Source: Clostridiales bacterium UBA3277 (GTDB lineage Bacteria; Bacillota; Clostridia; Oscillospirales; Oscillospiraceae). Taken from it: a DNA stretch of 12,985 nucleotides. Position numbers and translations under genes: made by a program. The notes beneath the pieces are model-generated. The model was not told the DNA's origin. It ran no database searches and was given only the letters and a program-made list of their open reading frames with translations. Positions 5,337-12,985 of the stretch are shown here, one piece after another. The stretch is from positions 3,649 to 16,633 of the forward strand of contig DETX01000102.1 in assembly GCA_002362145.1 (NCBI GenBank). Reading direction: 5' to 3'. Positions within the stretch are counted from its first letter, which is position 1, and each line of letters starts with the position of its first letter.

Positions 5337-6407
5337 ATGAAGAAACTGAACGTATGTATCCTGTTTGGCGGCATCAGCCCGGAGCATGAGGTCTCTCTGC
5401 GCTCGGCGGAGTCCGTCCTGGTGAACATTGATAAGCAGAAGTATAATCTCTTCCCCGTGGGCATCACCAAGGAGGGCCGCTGGATTCTCTACGGCGGCAC
5501 GGATTATGGGACCCTTCCCAAGGGAACCTGGGTGAACTGCCCCGAAAACCGGCCTGCGGCCATTTCCCCCGTCCGGGGTCAGGGCCTACTGTGCTTTGAG
5601 GGGGACTGCGTTGTGCGCATTGGCATCGACGTGGTGTTCCCGGTGCTCCACGGCGAAAACGGAGAGGACGGAGCCATGCAGGGCCTGCTTCAGATGGCGG
5701 GCATTCCCTATGTAGGACCCAACGTCTCCGCCTCTGCTGTGGCCATGGATAAGACTCTGACGAAGCTGGTGGTGGACAATGCGGGGGTGACCCAGGCGGC
5801 GTGGCAGCTTGTCCGCCGGGGCGCCGTGAATAAGCATATGGAGGCCGTGGTGGCTTCTCTGGAGGCGCGTTTCCAGTATCCCATGTTCGTAAAGCCCGCG
5901 GGCACCGGCTCCTCTGTGGGCGTCTCCAAGGCCGGGGACCGGGAGAGCCTTCAAAAGGCCCTGGTGACCGCCGCTGCCTTCGACGACAAGATTCTGGTGG
6001 AGGAGTTCATTCACGGCCGGGAGATTGAGGTGGCCGTCCTTGGGGGCGACGATCCGGTGGCCTCCATCTGCGGCGAGATCGACTCCGGCGTGGAATTCTA
6101 TGACTACGACGCCAAATATCTGGCCAATACCTCCACGGCTTATATCCCCGCCCGCATCTCCGAGGAGGCGGCGGAGCAGGTGCGGGAGACTGCGGTGAAG
6201 GTGTTCAAGGCCATAGGCTGCCGGGGCTTGAGCCGGGTGGATTTCTTCGTGACCTATGAGGGGGAACGGGTGGTGTTCAACGAGATCAACACCATTCCCG
6301 GCTTTACCTCCATTTCCATGTACCCGAAGCTCTTTGCCGCCAGCGGCATTCCCTATCCCCAGCTCATCGACGAGCTTCTCCGCCTTGCAGTGGAGGACCG
6401 GCTATGA
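5337..6407 (+). CDS. ddl: D-alanine--D-alanine ligase
   Basis: Ddl joins two D-alanines with ATP to make the dipeptide that MurF adds to the peptidoglycan precursor; it acts in the cytoplasm. The 356-residue ATP-grasp protein shows FGGISPEHEVS (10-20, substrate glutamate E18), HGENGEDG (105-112), the serine loop around GSSVGVSKAG, EEFIHGREIEVAVLG, YDYDAKY (255-261) and the metal-binding VFNEINTIPGFT. K260-Y261 matches the K-Y pair of D-Ala-D-Ala ligases; D-Ala-D-Lac ligases differ at this place (F in Leuconostoc-type, a different loop in VanA-type). A vancomycin-sensitive precursor is therefore expected. A GAGGCG site at 5326-5331 precedes the ATG. The stop overlaps the next start by four bases (ATGA), so the DUF1934 gene is probably translationally coupled. 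Confidence 0.97.
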   Translation: MKKLNVCILFGGISPEHEVSLRSAESVLVNIDKQKYNLFPVGITKEGRWILYGGTDYGTLPKGTWVNCPENRPAAISPVRGQGLLCFEGDCVVRIGIDVVFPVLHGENGEDGAMQGLLQMAGIPYVGPNVSASAVAMDKTLTKLVVDNAGVTQAAWQLVRRGAVNKHMEAVVASLEARFQYPMFVKPAGTGSSVGVSKAGDRESLQKALVTAAAFDDKILVEEFIHGREIEVAVLGGDDPVASICGEIDSGVEFYDYDAKYLANTSTAYIPARISEEAAEQVRETAVKVFKAIGCRGLSRVDFFVTYEGERVVFNEINTIPGFTSISMYPKLFAASGIPYPQLIDELLRLAVEDRL

Positions 6408-6829
6408 AGCAGAACGTGCTCCTGTCCATCCGGGGCACCCAGCGCTACGCCGACCAGGAGCCGGAGACCATTGAGCTGGTTACCGACGGCACCATGGAGT
6501 TTACCGGCGGCGGCTGGGACATCTCCTACGAGGAGAGCGCCGTCACCGGCATGGAGGGCGTCACCACCACTTTTCGGGTGGAGCCGGAGAAGGTGACCCT
6601 GACCCGCCGGGGAAACCTCAATTCCCAGATGGTTTTTCAGGAGGGAGTCTCCCACGATTCCCTCTACCAGATGGAATTCGGGGCGTTGATGCTGACCATC
6701 CAGGCCAGCCGGGTTGTATACGACCTGGTTTCCGACGGCGGTTCCATTGACCTGGTCTACCACATCAACATTGAAAATACCGAAGCCGGGGAGATTGATT
6801 ACCACCTGGACATTCGGGCAAGAGAATAA
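6404..6829 (+). CDS. DUF1934 domain protein (YwiB-like beta-barrel)
   Basis: The 141-residue protein fits the DUF1934 family, a calycin-like small beta-barrel of unknown function typified by B. subtilis YwiB. Seen in order: an N-terminal strand with VLLSIRGTQ, the segment IELVTDGTMEF, the hallmark YEESAVTGMEGVTTTF (about 46-61), VTLTRRG, then the C-terminal strands ending IDLVYHINIE and YHLDIRARE. There is no signal peptide or membrane segment, so it is cytoplasmic. The start is fixed by the ATGA overlap with the ddl stop; there is no separate promoter. A bidirectional terminator begins at the stop codon. The pairing with ddl may reflect a wall-related role, but the family has no established activity that I know of. 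Confidence 0.88.
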   Translation: MKQNVLLSIRGTQRYADQEPETIELVTDGTMEFTGGGWDISYEESAVTGMEGVTTTFRVEPEKVTLTRRGNLNSQMVFQEGVSHDSLYQMEFGALMLTIQASRVVYDLVSDGGSIDLVYHINIENTEAGEIDYHLDIRARE

Positions 6830-6868
6830 GAAAGCCGCATCCGTTTTGATTACGGATGCGGCTTTCTT
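6828..6868. terminator. Bidirectional terminator between ddl-DUF1934 and the VanW-family gene
   Basis: A 16-bp perfect stem, AAGAAAGCCGCATCCG (6828-6843) with CGGATGCGGCTTTCTT (6853-6868), loop of 9 nt. It starts inside the TAA stop of the DUF1934 gene and ends 47 bp short of the end of the convergent VanW-family gene. The A/T-rich ends serve both strands. Confidence 0.92.
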
Positions 6869-6914
6869 GCGCTTTTCGGAGGGACAGCTCCCCCAAATTC
6901 ACCTGGGGGGCAGC

Positions 6915-9083
6915 TTATGCGGCCTCCAGGTTTTCGTCGCTTTTAGGAGTGTCTGCCGGGGTGTCCGGCTTGAAATCCTCCGGAACGGAGGGGTCCGAGG
7001 CGGGGGGATTCGTCGCCGGCGGCTCGGTGGCAGGAGGCTCTGTTGCCGGGGGTTCCGTGGTCGGCGGTTCTGTGGCGGGGGGCTGGGTGGGCGCTTCGGT
7101 AGGAGGCTCTGTGGGTGCCTCAGTGGGGGGCTCTGTGGGCGCCTCCTCCACCCGGGCAATGACCTGATTCACGGTTTTATACTGGGAGTAGCCGATGAGC
7201 TCCCGGGAAAGCTGGGCGCCGGTTGCCTTATCGGTTTTGATCTTGTAGGTCTCCACGCTGTAGCCGGTGACGCCATCCCGAATGATATCGCCGTCCTGAT
7301 AGCCTTCGTCGTTGTCGTAAGCGTAGTCCTCAAATTCCACTTCCGGGGCGATGGCCTTGACGGTTTTCGATTCCAGCTTGACGCTGTAGTCCCGGCTGTC
7401 CGCGCCGAGGATTCGCACCGTCACGTATCCCTCCGCCGCCCGGGCTTCCAGCCTTACGGGCAGGGTGCCGTTGTTGCGGAAGGTAAAGTCCGGAGAGCCC
7501 CAGCTCACCGTGGCGTCGAAGCCCTTTTCAATATAGCTGGAGGGGTAGGAGTGGGGGGTCCGGGACAGAATCTCCATGTCCGAGAGCAGCGCGGCATAGT
7601 AGAGGGTGGAGGACACCTGGCAGATGCCGCCGCCCACCACGTCCACCAGCTCCCCGCTCTCGTAGCCGGGAGCGGCCAGGTAGCCCTTGTCGGCGGTGCG
7701 CTTACCCAGGGTATCGTTGAAGGAGAAGGTCTTGCCGGGGTAGACGATCACACCGTCGAGAGCCTGGCAGGCAAGCTGCAAATTGGTGGTCCGGTTGCCG
7801 TTTCCGGAGTAGGGGGTCCGGCCCTCTCCCAGCACATCCCGGTAGAGCTTGCTCTCATCGAGGATGTCCGGCTCTATGGTCCGCATGGGGATACGGACCG
7901 TCTCGCCGTAATCGGCCCTGGCCACGGCCTCCGCAGCCTGCTCCAAATCGAAGTCGTAGCCATAGGAGCCGGGGATAACCCGGGTATTGGTGGAGTCCAT
8001 ACCGGCGTTTACGGGGGCGACATAGAATTCATCATAGACCTTTTGCAGATCCAGGGCCTCGGGCTCGGATTCGTGGCGCACATCGGTGACCTCCACGGTG
8101 AACCGGCTGTGGCAGTAGGCGTCCAGAACCAGGGCGTGGATCTGGTCGGCGTCGATGCCGATGCCGGGCTGGCCCATGGTGATGACCAGGGTCTGGCAGG
8201 GGGCGGCGGGGTCAAACTTGTCGGCGGAAAGCTCCGGCCTCGTTCCCTCCAGGCCGTAGGCGGTCTGGGTCAGGGTGTTTCCGGTGTCCAGGAGGAAGGT
8301 GTTCAATACCTCCCGGATATACTGGTCGTTCAGGGACAGGTAGCTGCCTAGCTCCACCACATAGGGATTTTCCAGACTGTTCTGATAGGCCTGGTCCCGC
8401 TCTGCCTGGGAACCGGTGCGGCCGTAGTCGTAGGCCGCCTGGACGGCGCTTTTTGCGTCGACCGTGGCATTGACGTTGGCGGCGGAGAGGCTGAGGGTGG
8501 TGGTGTCCAGATCGATGACCATGTTCTCCCGGTCAAACCGGTCGTTGGTGGCGGCGTTGACGGCGGAGACCGCCTCGCCCTTTTTCATACCGCCCACATA
8601 GGTATCGCCCACATAGACCCCAGAAAGGATCTTTCCGCCGTAGGGGTCGGCGGTGCTGACGAGGATCAGGGCGATGATACCCGCGATCAGCAGCAGCGCG
8701 GCGGCGCAGGCGGTCACCATGACCACTTTCTGATTCTTCGCGCAGAAATCCATGGCCCTGCGGCCCCAGGCCAGGGCCCGGTCCAGGAAGCCGTCAGGCT
8801 CCTCGTCGTCCTCGTCTTCCGGAAGCTCTCCGGCGGAGAACTGCAAATCGGGCTGAACCTTCGGCGCCCCGGGGGAAGGAATGTACCCGTCACGTTCCGG
8901 GGAGCGGAAACCGGCATCCGCCGTCGGCCCTTGTTCTACGCCGCCGGGAAGGGGCGCTTCGGGGGCTTTCGGGGACGGGGTGGGAATTTCGGAGGGCGGC
9001 TCCGGGGGAGCCAAGGGGTCCGGTATTGGGAGACTCTCCAGGTCCCGATGGGGCCGGGGGTCGGAAAATTTGCCTTTTGACAT
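6915..9083 (-). CDS. VanW-family membrane-anchored wall protein
   Basis: This is a 722-residue bitopic membrane protein. Residues 1-115 are a proline- and acid-rich cytoplasmic part. One transmembrane helix spans about 119-142 (VVMVTACAAALLLIAGIIAL). The outer part has two repeats resembling the peptidoglycan-binding PG_binding_4 domain (about 170-290 and 300-400). The VanW domain (about 430-548) has TTNLQLACQALDG, YPGKTFSFND, the signature VVGGGICQVSSTLYYAAL and the HSYPSSYI segment. A G5-like module follows (about 568-645), then a Thr/Pro/Glu tail. VanW was first named in vanB-type vancomycin clusters, but relatives are common chromosomal genes in Clostridia and do not imply resistance; the ddl nearby is of the D-Ala-D-Ala type. 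AGGAGGT (9089-9095) precedes the start and an extended -10 promoter lies upstream. The gene is convergent with ddl-DUF1934. The biochemical activity of VanW domains is unknown. Confidence 0.93.
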   Translation of the reverse strand: MSKGKFSDPRPHRDLESLPIPDPLAPPEPPSEIPTPSPKAPEAPLPGGVEQGPTADAGFRSPERDGYIPSPGAPKVQPDLQFSAGELPEDEDDEEPDGFLDRALAWGRRAMDFCAKNQKVVMVTACAAALLLIAGIIALILVSTADPYGGKILSGVYVGDTYVGGMKKGEAVSAVNAATNDRFDRENMVIDLDTTTLSLSAANVNATVDAKSAVQAAYDYGRTGSQAERDQAYQNSLENPYVVELGSYLSLNDQYIREVLNTFLLDTGNTLTQTAYGLEGTRPELSADKFDPAAPCQTLVITMGQPGIGIDADQIHALVLDAYCHSRFTVEVTDVRHESEPEALDLQKVYDEFYVAPVNAGMDSTNTRVIPGSYGYDFDLEQAAEAVARADYGETVRIPMRTIEPDILDESKLYRDVLGEGRTPYSGNGNRTTNLQLACQALDGVIVYPGKTFSFNDTLGKRTADKGYLAAPGYESGELVDVVGGGICQVSSTLYYAALLSDMEILSRTPHSYPSSYIEKGFDATVSWGSPDFTFRNNGTLPVRLEARAAEGYVTVRILGADSRDYSVKLESKTVKAIAPEVEFEDYAYDNDEGYQDGDIIRDGVTGYSVETYKIKTDKATGAQLSRELIGYSQYKTVNQVIARVEEAPTEPPTEAPTEPPTEAPTQPPATEPPTTEPPATEPPATEPPATNPPASDPSVPEDFKPDTPADTPKSDENLEAA
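6993..7142 (-). repeat. Pro/Thr/Glu tandem repeats in the VanW-family protein tail
   Basis: This codes for residues about 648-697, made of two PTEPPTEA units followed by variants of TEPPA/TEPPT/TNPPA (15-nt units). Codons vary between units, so the repeat is old or conserved at protein level. Such tails usually act as flexible spacers in or through the wall. There is no LPxTG signal after it. Confidence 0.85.
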
Positions 9084-9133
9084 GGGGTACCTCCTGTGCA
9101 GGAAATTGGTTTACAATAATCAGTCTGCCCAAT

Positions 9134-9162
9134 AGTATATCAGGTTTCCCCGGGAAAAGCAA
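9134..9162 (-). promoter_or_regulatory. Promoter of the VanW-family gene with internal palindrome
   Basis: On the minus strand, TATACT (9139 to 9134) is preceded by TGA, an extended -10. TTGCTT (9162 to 9157) stands 17 bp upstream as a partial -35. The spacer holds the palindrome TTTCCC-C-GGGAAA (9145-9157), a possible operator. It lets this gene be expressed independently of mfd. Confidence 0.7.
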
Positions 9163-9190
9163 TGTTTCTTAAGAGTTTTTAAAGAACTGT

Positions 9191-12100
9191 TCACGAAATC
9201 CCGCAGCAGCTGCGGTATCTTGCGATAAAAATTTTGCTTTGTTTCAGGCTGTCCACACCGGAGGAGAGCCGCAGCCGCAGCGTGGGCTCCTTGGCGCTGG
9301 CCAGGAAGGTGACCCGGGCCTTGTAGTCCGGGTCGGCGCAGAGCTGGCCCACGGCGTCGAAGTTGAGATTCGACAGGGTGAACAGCACGTCCCCGGCCTT
9401 CTGCCGGATGTCCTTGACACCGGCGGCCCGGGCCTGGGCCCGGAGCAGGGCAATGTCGATGAGGTTCAGCACGCCCTTGGGGGGCTCGCCGTACCGGTCC
9501 ACGATCTCGTCCAGCAGATCGTCGGCGTCCTCCTGGCTGCGGATGGCCGCCATCCGGCGGTACAGGTCCATCCGCTCCTCCCCCCGGGAGACGTAGTCCT
9601 TCTCCACATTGGCGGTGACATTGAGGTCGGCGGTGCACTCGGGGGCCTTGGGCGCCTCTCCCCGTTCCTCCAGAACGGCCTCGTCCAGCAGCTTCAAATA
9701 CATATCGTAGCCCACGCTGGACATATGACCCGACTGCTCGGAGCCCAGCAGATTTCCCGCGCCCCGGATTTCCAGGTCCCGCATGGCAATCTTGAAGCCG
9801 GAGCCGAACTCGGCAAAGTCCCGGATGGCGGACAGCCGCTTTTCGGCGATTTCCGTCAGGTTTTTATCCGGCTTGTAGGTAAAGTAGGCGTAGGCGTGGC
9901 GGGTGGAGCGGCCCACCCGGCCCCGAAGCTGGTGGAGCTGGCTCAGGCCAAAGCGGTCGGCGTTTTCGATGATGAGGGTGTTGGCGTTGGGGATGTCCAG
10001 ACCGGTTTCGATGATGGTGGTGCAGACCAGCACCTGGATTTCCCCCTCGGCCATGGACTGCATCACGTCCCCCAGAGCGTCCTCGCCCATCTGCCCGTGG
10101 GCCACGGCCACGGAAATGCCGGGGATGCGCCGTTTGATGGCGGAGGCGCACTGGTCAATGGTCTCCGTCCGGTTGTGGAGGTAGTAGACCTGGCCGCCCC
10201 GCTCCACCTCCCGGCGGATGGCGTCGTCGATGACGGCGTCGTTGTGCTCCATGACGAAGGTCTGGACCGGGTAGCGGTCCGCAGGGGGCTCCTCGATGGT
10301 GGACATATCCCGCAGGCCGGAAAGGGCCATATTCAGGGTCCGGGGGATGGGGGTGGCGGACAGGGTCAGCACGTCCACGCCCTTGGACATTTCCTTTAAG
10401 CGCTCCTTATGGGTGACACCGAAGCGCTGCTCCTCGTCGATGATGAGCAGGCCCAGGTCCTTGAAGGTGATGTTCTTTTGCAGCAGCTTGTGGGTGCCGA
10501 TGATCAAATCCACGTTGCCGGAGGCCAGATTTTTCTGGGTCTGCTGCTGCATTTTCGGCGTCCGGAACCGGCTGAGAACGTCGATATTTACGGGGAAGCC
10601 CCGGAACCGGGCCACGGCGGTTTGATAGTGCTGCTGAGCAAGCACCGTGGTGGGCACCAGAATCGCCGCCTGCTTTCCGTCCATGACGGCCTTCATAACC
10701 GCCCGGAGGGCCACCTCGGTTTTGCCGAAGCCCACGTCGCCGCAGAGCAGCCGGTCCATGGGGGTGGGGGACTCCATATCCCGCTTGATGTCGGCGATGC
10801 AGCGCAGCTGGTCGTCGGTCTCGGGGTAGGGGAAGTTGTCCTCAAATTCCCGCTGCCAGGGGGCGTCGGCGGAGAAGGCGTAGCCCGGCTGCCGCTTCCG
10901 GGCGGCGTAAAGCTGGATGAGCTCCCCGGCCATATCCTTGGCGGCCTTCCGGGCCCGGGCCTTGGTTTTCTGCCAGGCGTCGGAGCCGATCTTGTTGAGC
11001 TTGACATTGCTGTCCTCGCCGCCGCCTCCGATGTATTTGCCCACCAGGTCCAGCTGGGTGGCGGGGACGAAAAGGGTGTCGCTGCCCTGATAGGCAATCT
11101 TAATGTAGTCCTTGACGCTGCCGTCCACCTTGATCTGCTCCATGGCCACAAACCGGCCGATGCCGTAGTTTTCGTGGACCACCAGGTCTCCCGGGGCCAG
11201 GTCCGTAAAGGAGTTGAGCTTCTGCCGGTTGGTGGCGGCGGTCTTCTTGGCGGCCCGCTTTTTCGGCTGGGACCGGGCCACAAGCTGGCCCTCGGTGAGG
11301 ACGGCCAGCTTGGACAGCGGATACTCCATGCCGAAGGGCAGGGACCCGTCGGCGAGGAGAATCTGTCCGGGGCTGGGCATGGTGGTCAGGGGGATGCAGA
11401 GAAAGGCCGACAGTCCCCGCTCCCGGAGCATCTGCTGCAGCAGCTCCGCCCGGTGGCGGGAGCCGCAGAGCACCAGAGAGCCGAACTCCATTTTCTGATA
11501 ATGCTGCAAATCTGAGACGGCGGTGTCCAGATTGCCGCCGTAGCCGGGAAGCTGCTTGGCGGTCATGGGCAGCAGGGCCTTAGGGGGGCAGTCCTCCGGG
11601 TAGGAGGTGCCGCCGAAGGCGTCAAAATACACGGCGGTGCGGCCCCGCAGAGAAGCGCAGAAGGCCTCCCAGGAGAGAAGATAATCGCACAGCTCCCCGG
11701 CCACCAGCCCGCCCTGAAGCAGGCTGTCCAGCTGCATCCCCATTTCCTCCTCCCGGGTTCTGGCGGCCCGGTGGAGATTTCCGTGGTCGCAGATGACAAC
11801 AACGGCGTTTTCCGGGAGGTAATCGGCGGCGGTGGCAATCTCGGGATAGATGAGGGCCATATACCGGTCGGAGGCGGGGAGATTCACCCCGTTTTCGTAT
11901 TTTTCAAGATCCTTTTCCAAGGTGGAAACCAGGGCGGCGTTCACGTTTTTCCGCCGCTTCTGTCGGGCAATCAGGCTGGATAGGTCCCTGCACAGTCCGG
12001 CAAGCCCCTTTGGATGGAGGCTCGGCTGGGTCTCCGCCACAGGAAGAATGGTGACAGACTCCACGTTTTCGTTGCGGCGCTGGGTGTCCGGGTCAAAAAA

Positions 12101-12709
12101 GCCCATGGTGTCCAGCTCGTCGCCGAAGAACTCCGCCCGGATGGGCTGATCGGCGGCGGGGGAGAAGATGTCCAGAATGCCGCCCCGGAGGGCAAACTGG
12201 CCGCTGCCCTCCACCATGCCGCACCGGCTGTAGCCCGCGGCGGTGAGCCGCCGGAGCAGCTCCTCCATGGGGTATTCCTGCCCCACGCTCAAGGTAAACG
12301 CCGCCCCCAGAAGCACATCCCTGGGCATGGTTCGAAGACTCAGGGATTCCCAGGTGACGATTTGCAGTTTTGTCCGGCCCTGGGAAAGATCATATAGCTG
12401 CCGCAGGCGCTTCTGTTCCCAGGCCCGGCTCACCACCGCCGCGTCATACAGCGTCAGATCCCGGCCGGGGAGGATGGGTACCTCGTCTCCGAGAAAGCCC
12501 TTCAGCTCCTCCTGGAGCCGCCGGGCGGCCATGTCGTCCTGGCAGAGCACCACCAGGGGGCTGTTCAGATCCCGGTTCAGTCCGGCGATGAGATGGCTGC
12601 GGTTGATTTGGCCGATGCCCGTGACGGCAGCGCTCTGCCGTTCCCGAAGGGAGGCCAGGGCGGAGGCGTATTCAGGGATGGCGTGAAGCATGTTTAAAAG
12701 CTGTTCCAT
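9191..12709 (-). CDS. mfd: Transcription-repair coupling factor
   Basis: Mfd binds RNA polymerase stalled at DNA damage, pushes it off by ATP-driven translocation and recruits UvrA for nucleotide excision repair. The 1172-residue product is full length for the family. The N-terminal UvrB-like region contains ALRGGILDIFSPAADQP and EFFGDELDT. The RNA-polymerase-interacting domain starts near residue 506 with GDLVVHENYGIG. The helicase motor has Walker A GDVGFGKT (657-664), the DEEQ box (758-761), SATPIPRTL, and RGRVGRSTRHAYAYF in the second lobe. The C-terminal TRCF domain includes the EERMDLYRRMAAI segment and the RYGEPP motif. GAGG lies 8 nt before the ATG. pth lies 105 bp upstream on the same strand, the usual Firmicute order, so cotranscription is likely. 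I see no clear terminator after it before the VanW-family promoter. Confidence 0.98.
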   Translation of the reverse strand: MEQLLNMLHAIPEYASALASLRERQSAAVTGIGQINRSHLIAGLNRDLNSPLVVLCQDDMAARRLQEELKGFLGDEVPILPGRDLTLYDAAVVSRAWEQKRLRQLYDLSQGRTKLQIVTWESLSLRTMPRDVLLGAAFTLSVGQEYPMEELLRRLTAAGYSRCGMVEGSGQFALRGGILDIFSPAADQPIRAEFFGDELDTMGFFDPDTQRRNENVESVTILPVAETQPSLHPKGLAGLCRDLSSLIARQKRRKNVNAALVSTLEKDLEKYENGVNLPASDRYMALIYPEIATAADYLPENAVVVICDHGNLHRAARTREEEMGMQLDSLLQGGLVAGELCDYLLSWEAFCASLRGRTAVYFDAFGGTSYPEDCPPKALLPMTAKQLPGYGGNLDTAVSDLQHYQKMEFGSLVLCGSRHRAELLQQMLRERGLSAFLCIPLTTMPSPGQILLADGSLPFGMEYPLSKLAVLTEGQLVARSQPKKRAAKKTAATNRQKLNSFTDLAPGDLVVHENYGIGRFVAMEQIKVDGSVKDYIKIAYQGSDTLFVPATQLDLVGKYIGGGGEDSNVKLNKIGSDAWQKTKARARKAAKDMAGELIQLYAARKRQPGYAFSADAPWQREFEDNFPYPETDDQLRCIADIKRDMESPTPMDRLLCGDVGFGKTEVALRAVMKAVMDGKQAAILVPTTVLAQQHYQTAVARFRGFPVNIDVLSRFRTPKMQQQTQKNLASGNVDLIIGTHKLLQKNITFKDLGLLIIDEEQRFGVTHKERLKEMSKGVDVLTLSATPIPRTLNMALSGLRDMSTIEEPPADRYPVQTFVMEHNDAVIDDAIRREVERGGQVYYLHNRTETIDQCASAIKRRIPGISVAVAHGQMGEDALGDVMQSMAEGEIQVLVCTTIIETGLDIPNANTLIIENADRFGLSQLHQLRGRVGRSTRHAYAYFTYKPDKNLTEIAEKRLSAIRDFAEFGSGFKIAMRDLEIRGAGNLLGSEQSGHMSSVGYDMYLKLLDEAVLEERGEAPKAPECTADLNVTANVEKDYVSRGEERMDLYRRMAAIRSQEDADDLLDEIVDRYGEPPKGVLNLIDIALLRAQARAAGVKDIRQKAGDVLFTLSNLNFDAVGQLCADPDYKARVTFLASAKEPTLRLRLSSGVDSLKQSKIFIARYRSCCGIS

Positions 12710-12742
12710 AGATTACCTCAAAAGCAAGACAACATGGCAACG

Positions 12743-12770
12743 CGGAAAGGGGGATAATACCCCCTTTCCG
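12743..12770. other. Strong hairpin between pth and mfd without a T-run
   Basis: CGGAAAGGGGG (12743-12753) pairs perfectly with CCCCCTTTCCG (12760-12770) around a six-base loop. In the pth-to-mfd direction the bases after it are CGTTGCC, so it is not a standard intrinsic terminator. It could pause polymerase, shield an RNA end or partly uncouple mfd from pth. The loop reads TATTAT on the minus strand, a -10-like hexamer, but I find no matching -35. Confidence 0.6.
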
Positions 12771-12814
12771 TGGCAATCAGACAAGATATGACATTACATG
12801 AAAGGCCAGGCCCT

Positions 12815-12985
12815 TTAGGGGTGGCTTCCGTTAAAGCGGTTGGCGGCCTCCGGTACGCCGCAGTCGATGACCGCCAGGGCGGCGTCGGCGGCGTTTTTCA
12901 GGGACACGGCCATGGCCTTTTCCTCCAGAGAGGAGAAGCTCCCCAGCACCCAGTCCGCCAGATCGTAGTCCGGACGGGGCTTGGC
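12815..12985 (-). CDS. pth: Peptidyl-tRNA hydrolase, C-terminal end
   Basis: Pth frees tRNA from peptidyl-tRNA that has dropped off ribosomes and is essential in most bacteria. Only the last 56 residues are in the window; the rest lies beyond the right edge. The segment begins AKPRPDYDLADWVLGSFS and ends with an AANRFN-like tail, matching the family's conserved KPxxxxDLAxxVL helix and the Asn-rich C-terminus. The TAA stop is at 12817-12815. mfd follows 105 bp downstream, as in many Firmicutes, which supports the call. No oddity is seen in the visible part. Confidence 0.88.
   Translation of the reverse strand, partial: AKPRPDYDLADWVLGSFSSLEEKAMAVSLKNAADAALAVIDCGVPEAANRFNGSHP

Noticed and set aside
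5332..5340. Minimal frame ATG-ACA-TGA overlapping the ddl start
   Set aside because: It may be chance; there is no sign of a separate ribosome site or conservation that I can test.
6993..7142. Short repeats considered as a CRISPR array
   Set aside because: The units are 15 nt, in frame inside a coding region and without spacers; they encode a Pro/Thr tail.
6714..8351. 545-codon plus-strand frame opposite the VanW-family gene
   Set aside because: Gly/Val/Arg-rich shadow of the minus-strand gene; the repetitive part merely mirrors the Pro/Thr tail.
9120..9190. Possible frameshift at the mfd C-terminus, because another minus-strand frame continues past the stop
   Set aside because: The in-frame end (LKQSKIFIARYRS) suits the last helix of Mfd, and the total length of 1172 residues is normal.
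9239..11515. Two long plus-strand frames (386 and 368 codons) opposite mfd
   Set aside because: Shadows of mfd with biased composition and no recognisable domain or start signal.

Overview
The window is GC-rich, tightly packed bacterial chromosome. It carries 7 complete protein genes, two of which I cannot name beyond family or size, plus an eighth complete gene (mfd) and two genes cut by the window edges. Extended -10 sigma-A promoters, AGGAGG-type ribosome sites, a lysine riboswitch ending in an intrinsic terminator, a VanW-family wall protein and the pth-mfd gene order point to a Firmicute. The GC content and protein style suggest a gut-type Clostridia of the Oscillospiraceae kind (Oscillibacter/Flavonifractor-like). 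That placement is inference; there is no rRNA or other marker here.

Layout. Positions 1-405 (+) hold the C-terminal half of a sirtuin deacylase. At 476-904 (+) lies a small, signal-less Cu/Zn superoxide dismutase-family protein. At 928-1210 there is a full control module: an extended -10 promoter, a textbook lysine riboswitch and a long hairpin with seven Ts. It controls the NhaC-family antiporter at 1230-2912 (+), which is therefore a probable lysine transporter. A perfect 13-bp terminator closes that unit. Next is murC (+) with its own promoter and a leader of roughly 115 nt. After murC comes a 260-bp intergenic stretch made almost entirely of palindromes, flanked by two versions of one hairpin. 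Then follow a small acidic protein of unknown function (-) with its own promoter, and a ddl / DUF1934 pair (+) joined by an ATGA overlap. A shared bidirectional terminator faces the convergent VanW-family membrane protein (-). Upstream of that on the same strand are mfd and the C-terminal end of pth.

How the genes relate. MurC (muramyl-L-alanine ligation), Ddl (D-Ala-D-Ala synthesis) and the VanW-domain protein all concern the cell envelope. A lysine transporter next to them could feed wall or protein synthesis, but that link is only suggestive. pth and mfd are housekeeping genes commonly adjacent in Firmicutes. I see no phage, insertion sequence, CRISPR array, toxin-antitoxin or defence locus. 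The features most worth a second look are the lysine riboswitch and its transporter, the palindrome cluster between murC and the acidic gene, and the altered active site of the SOD-like protein.
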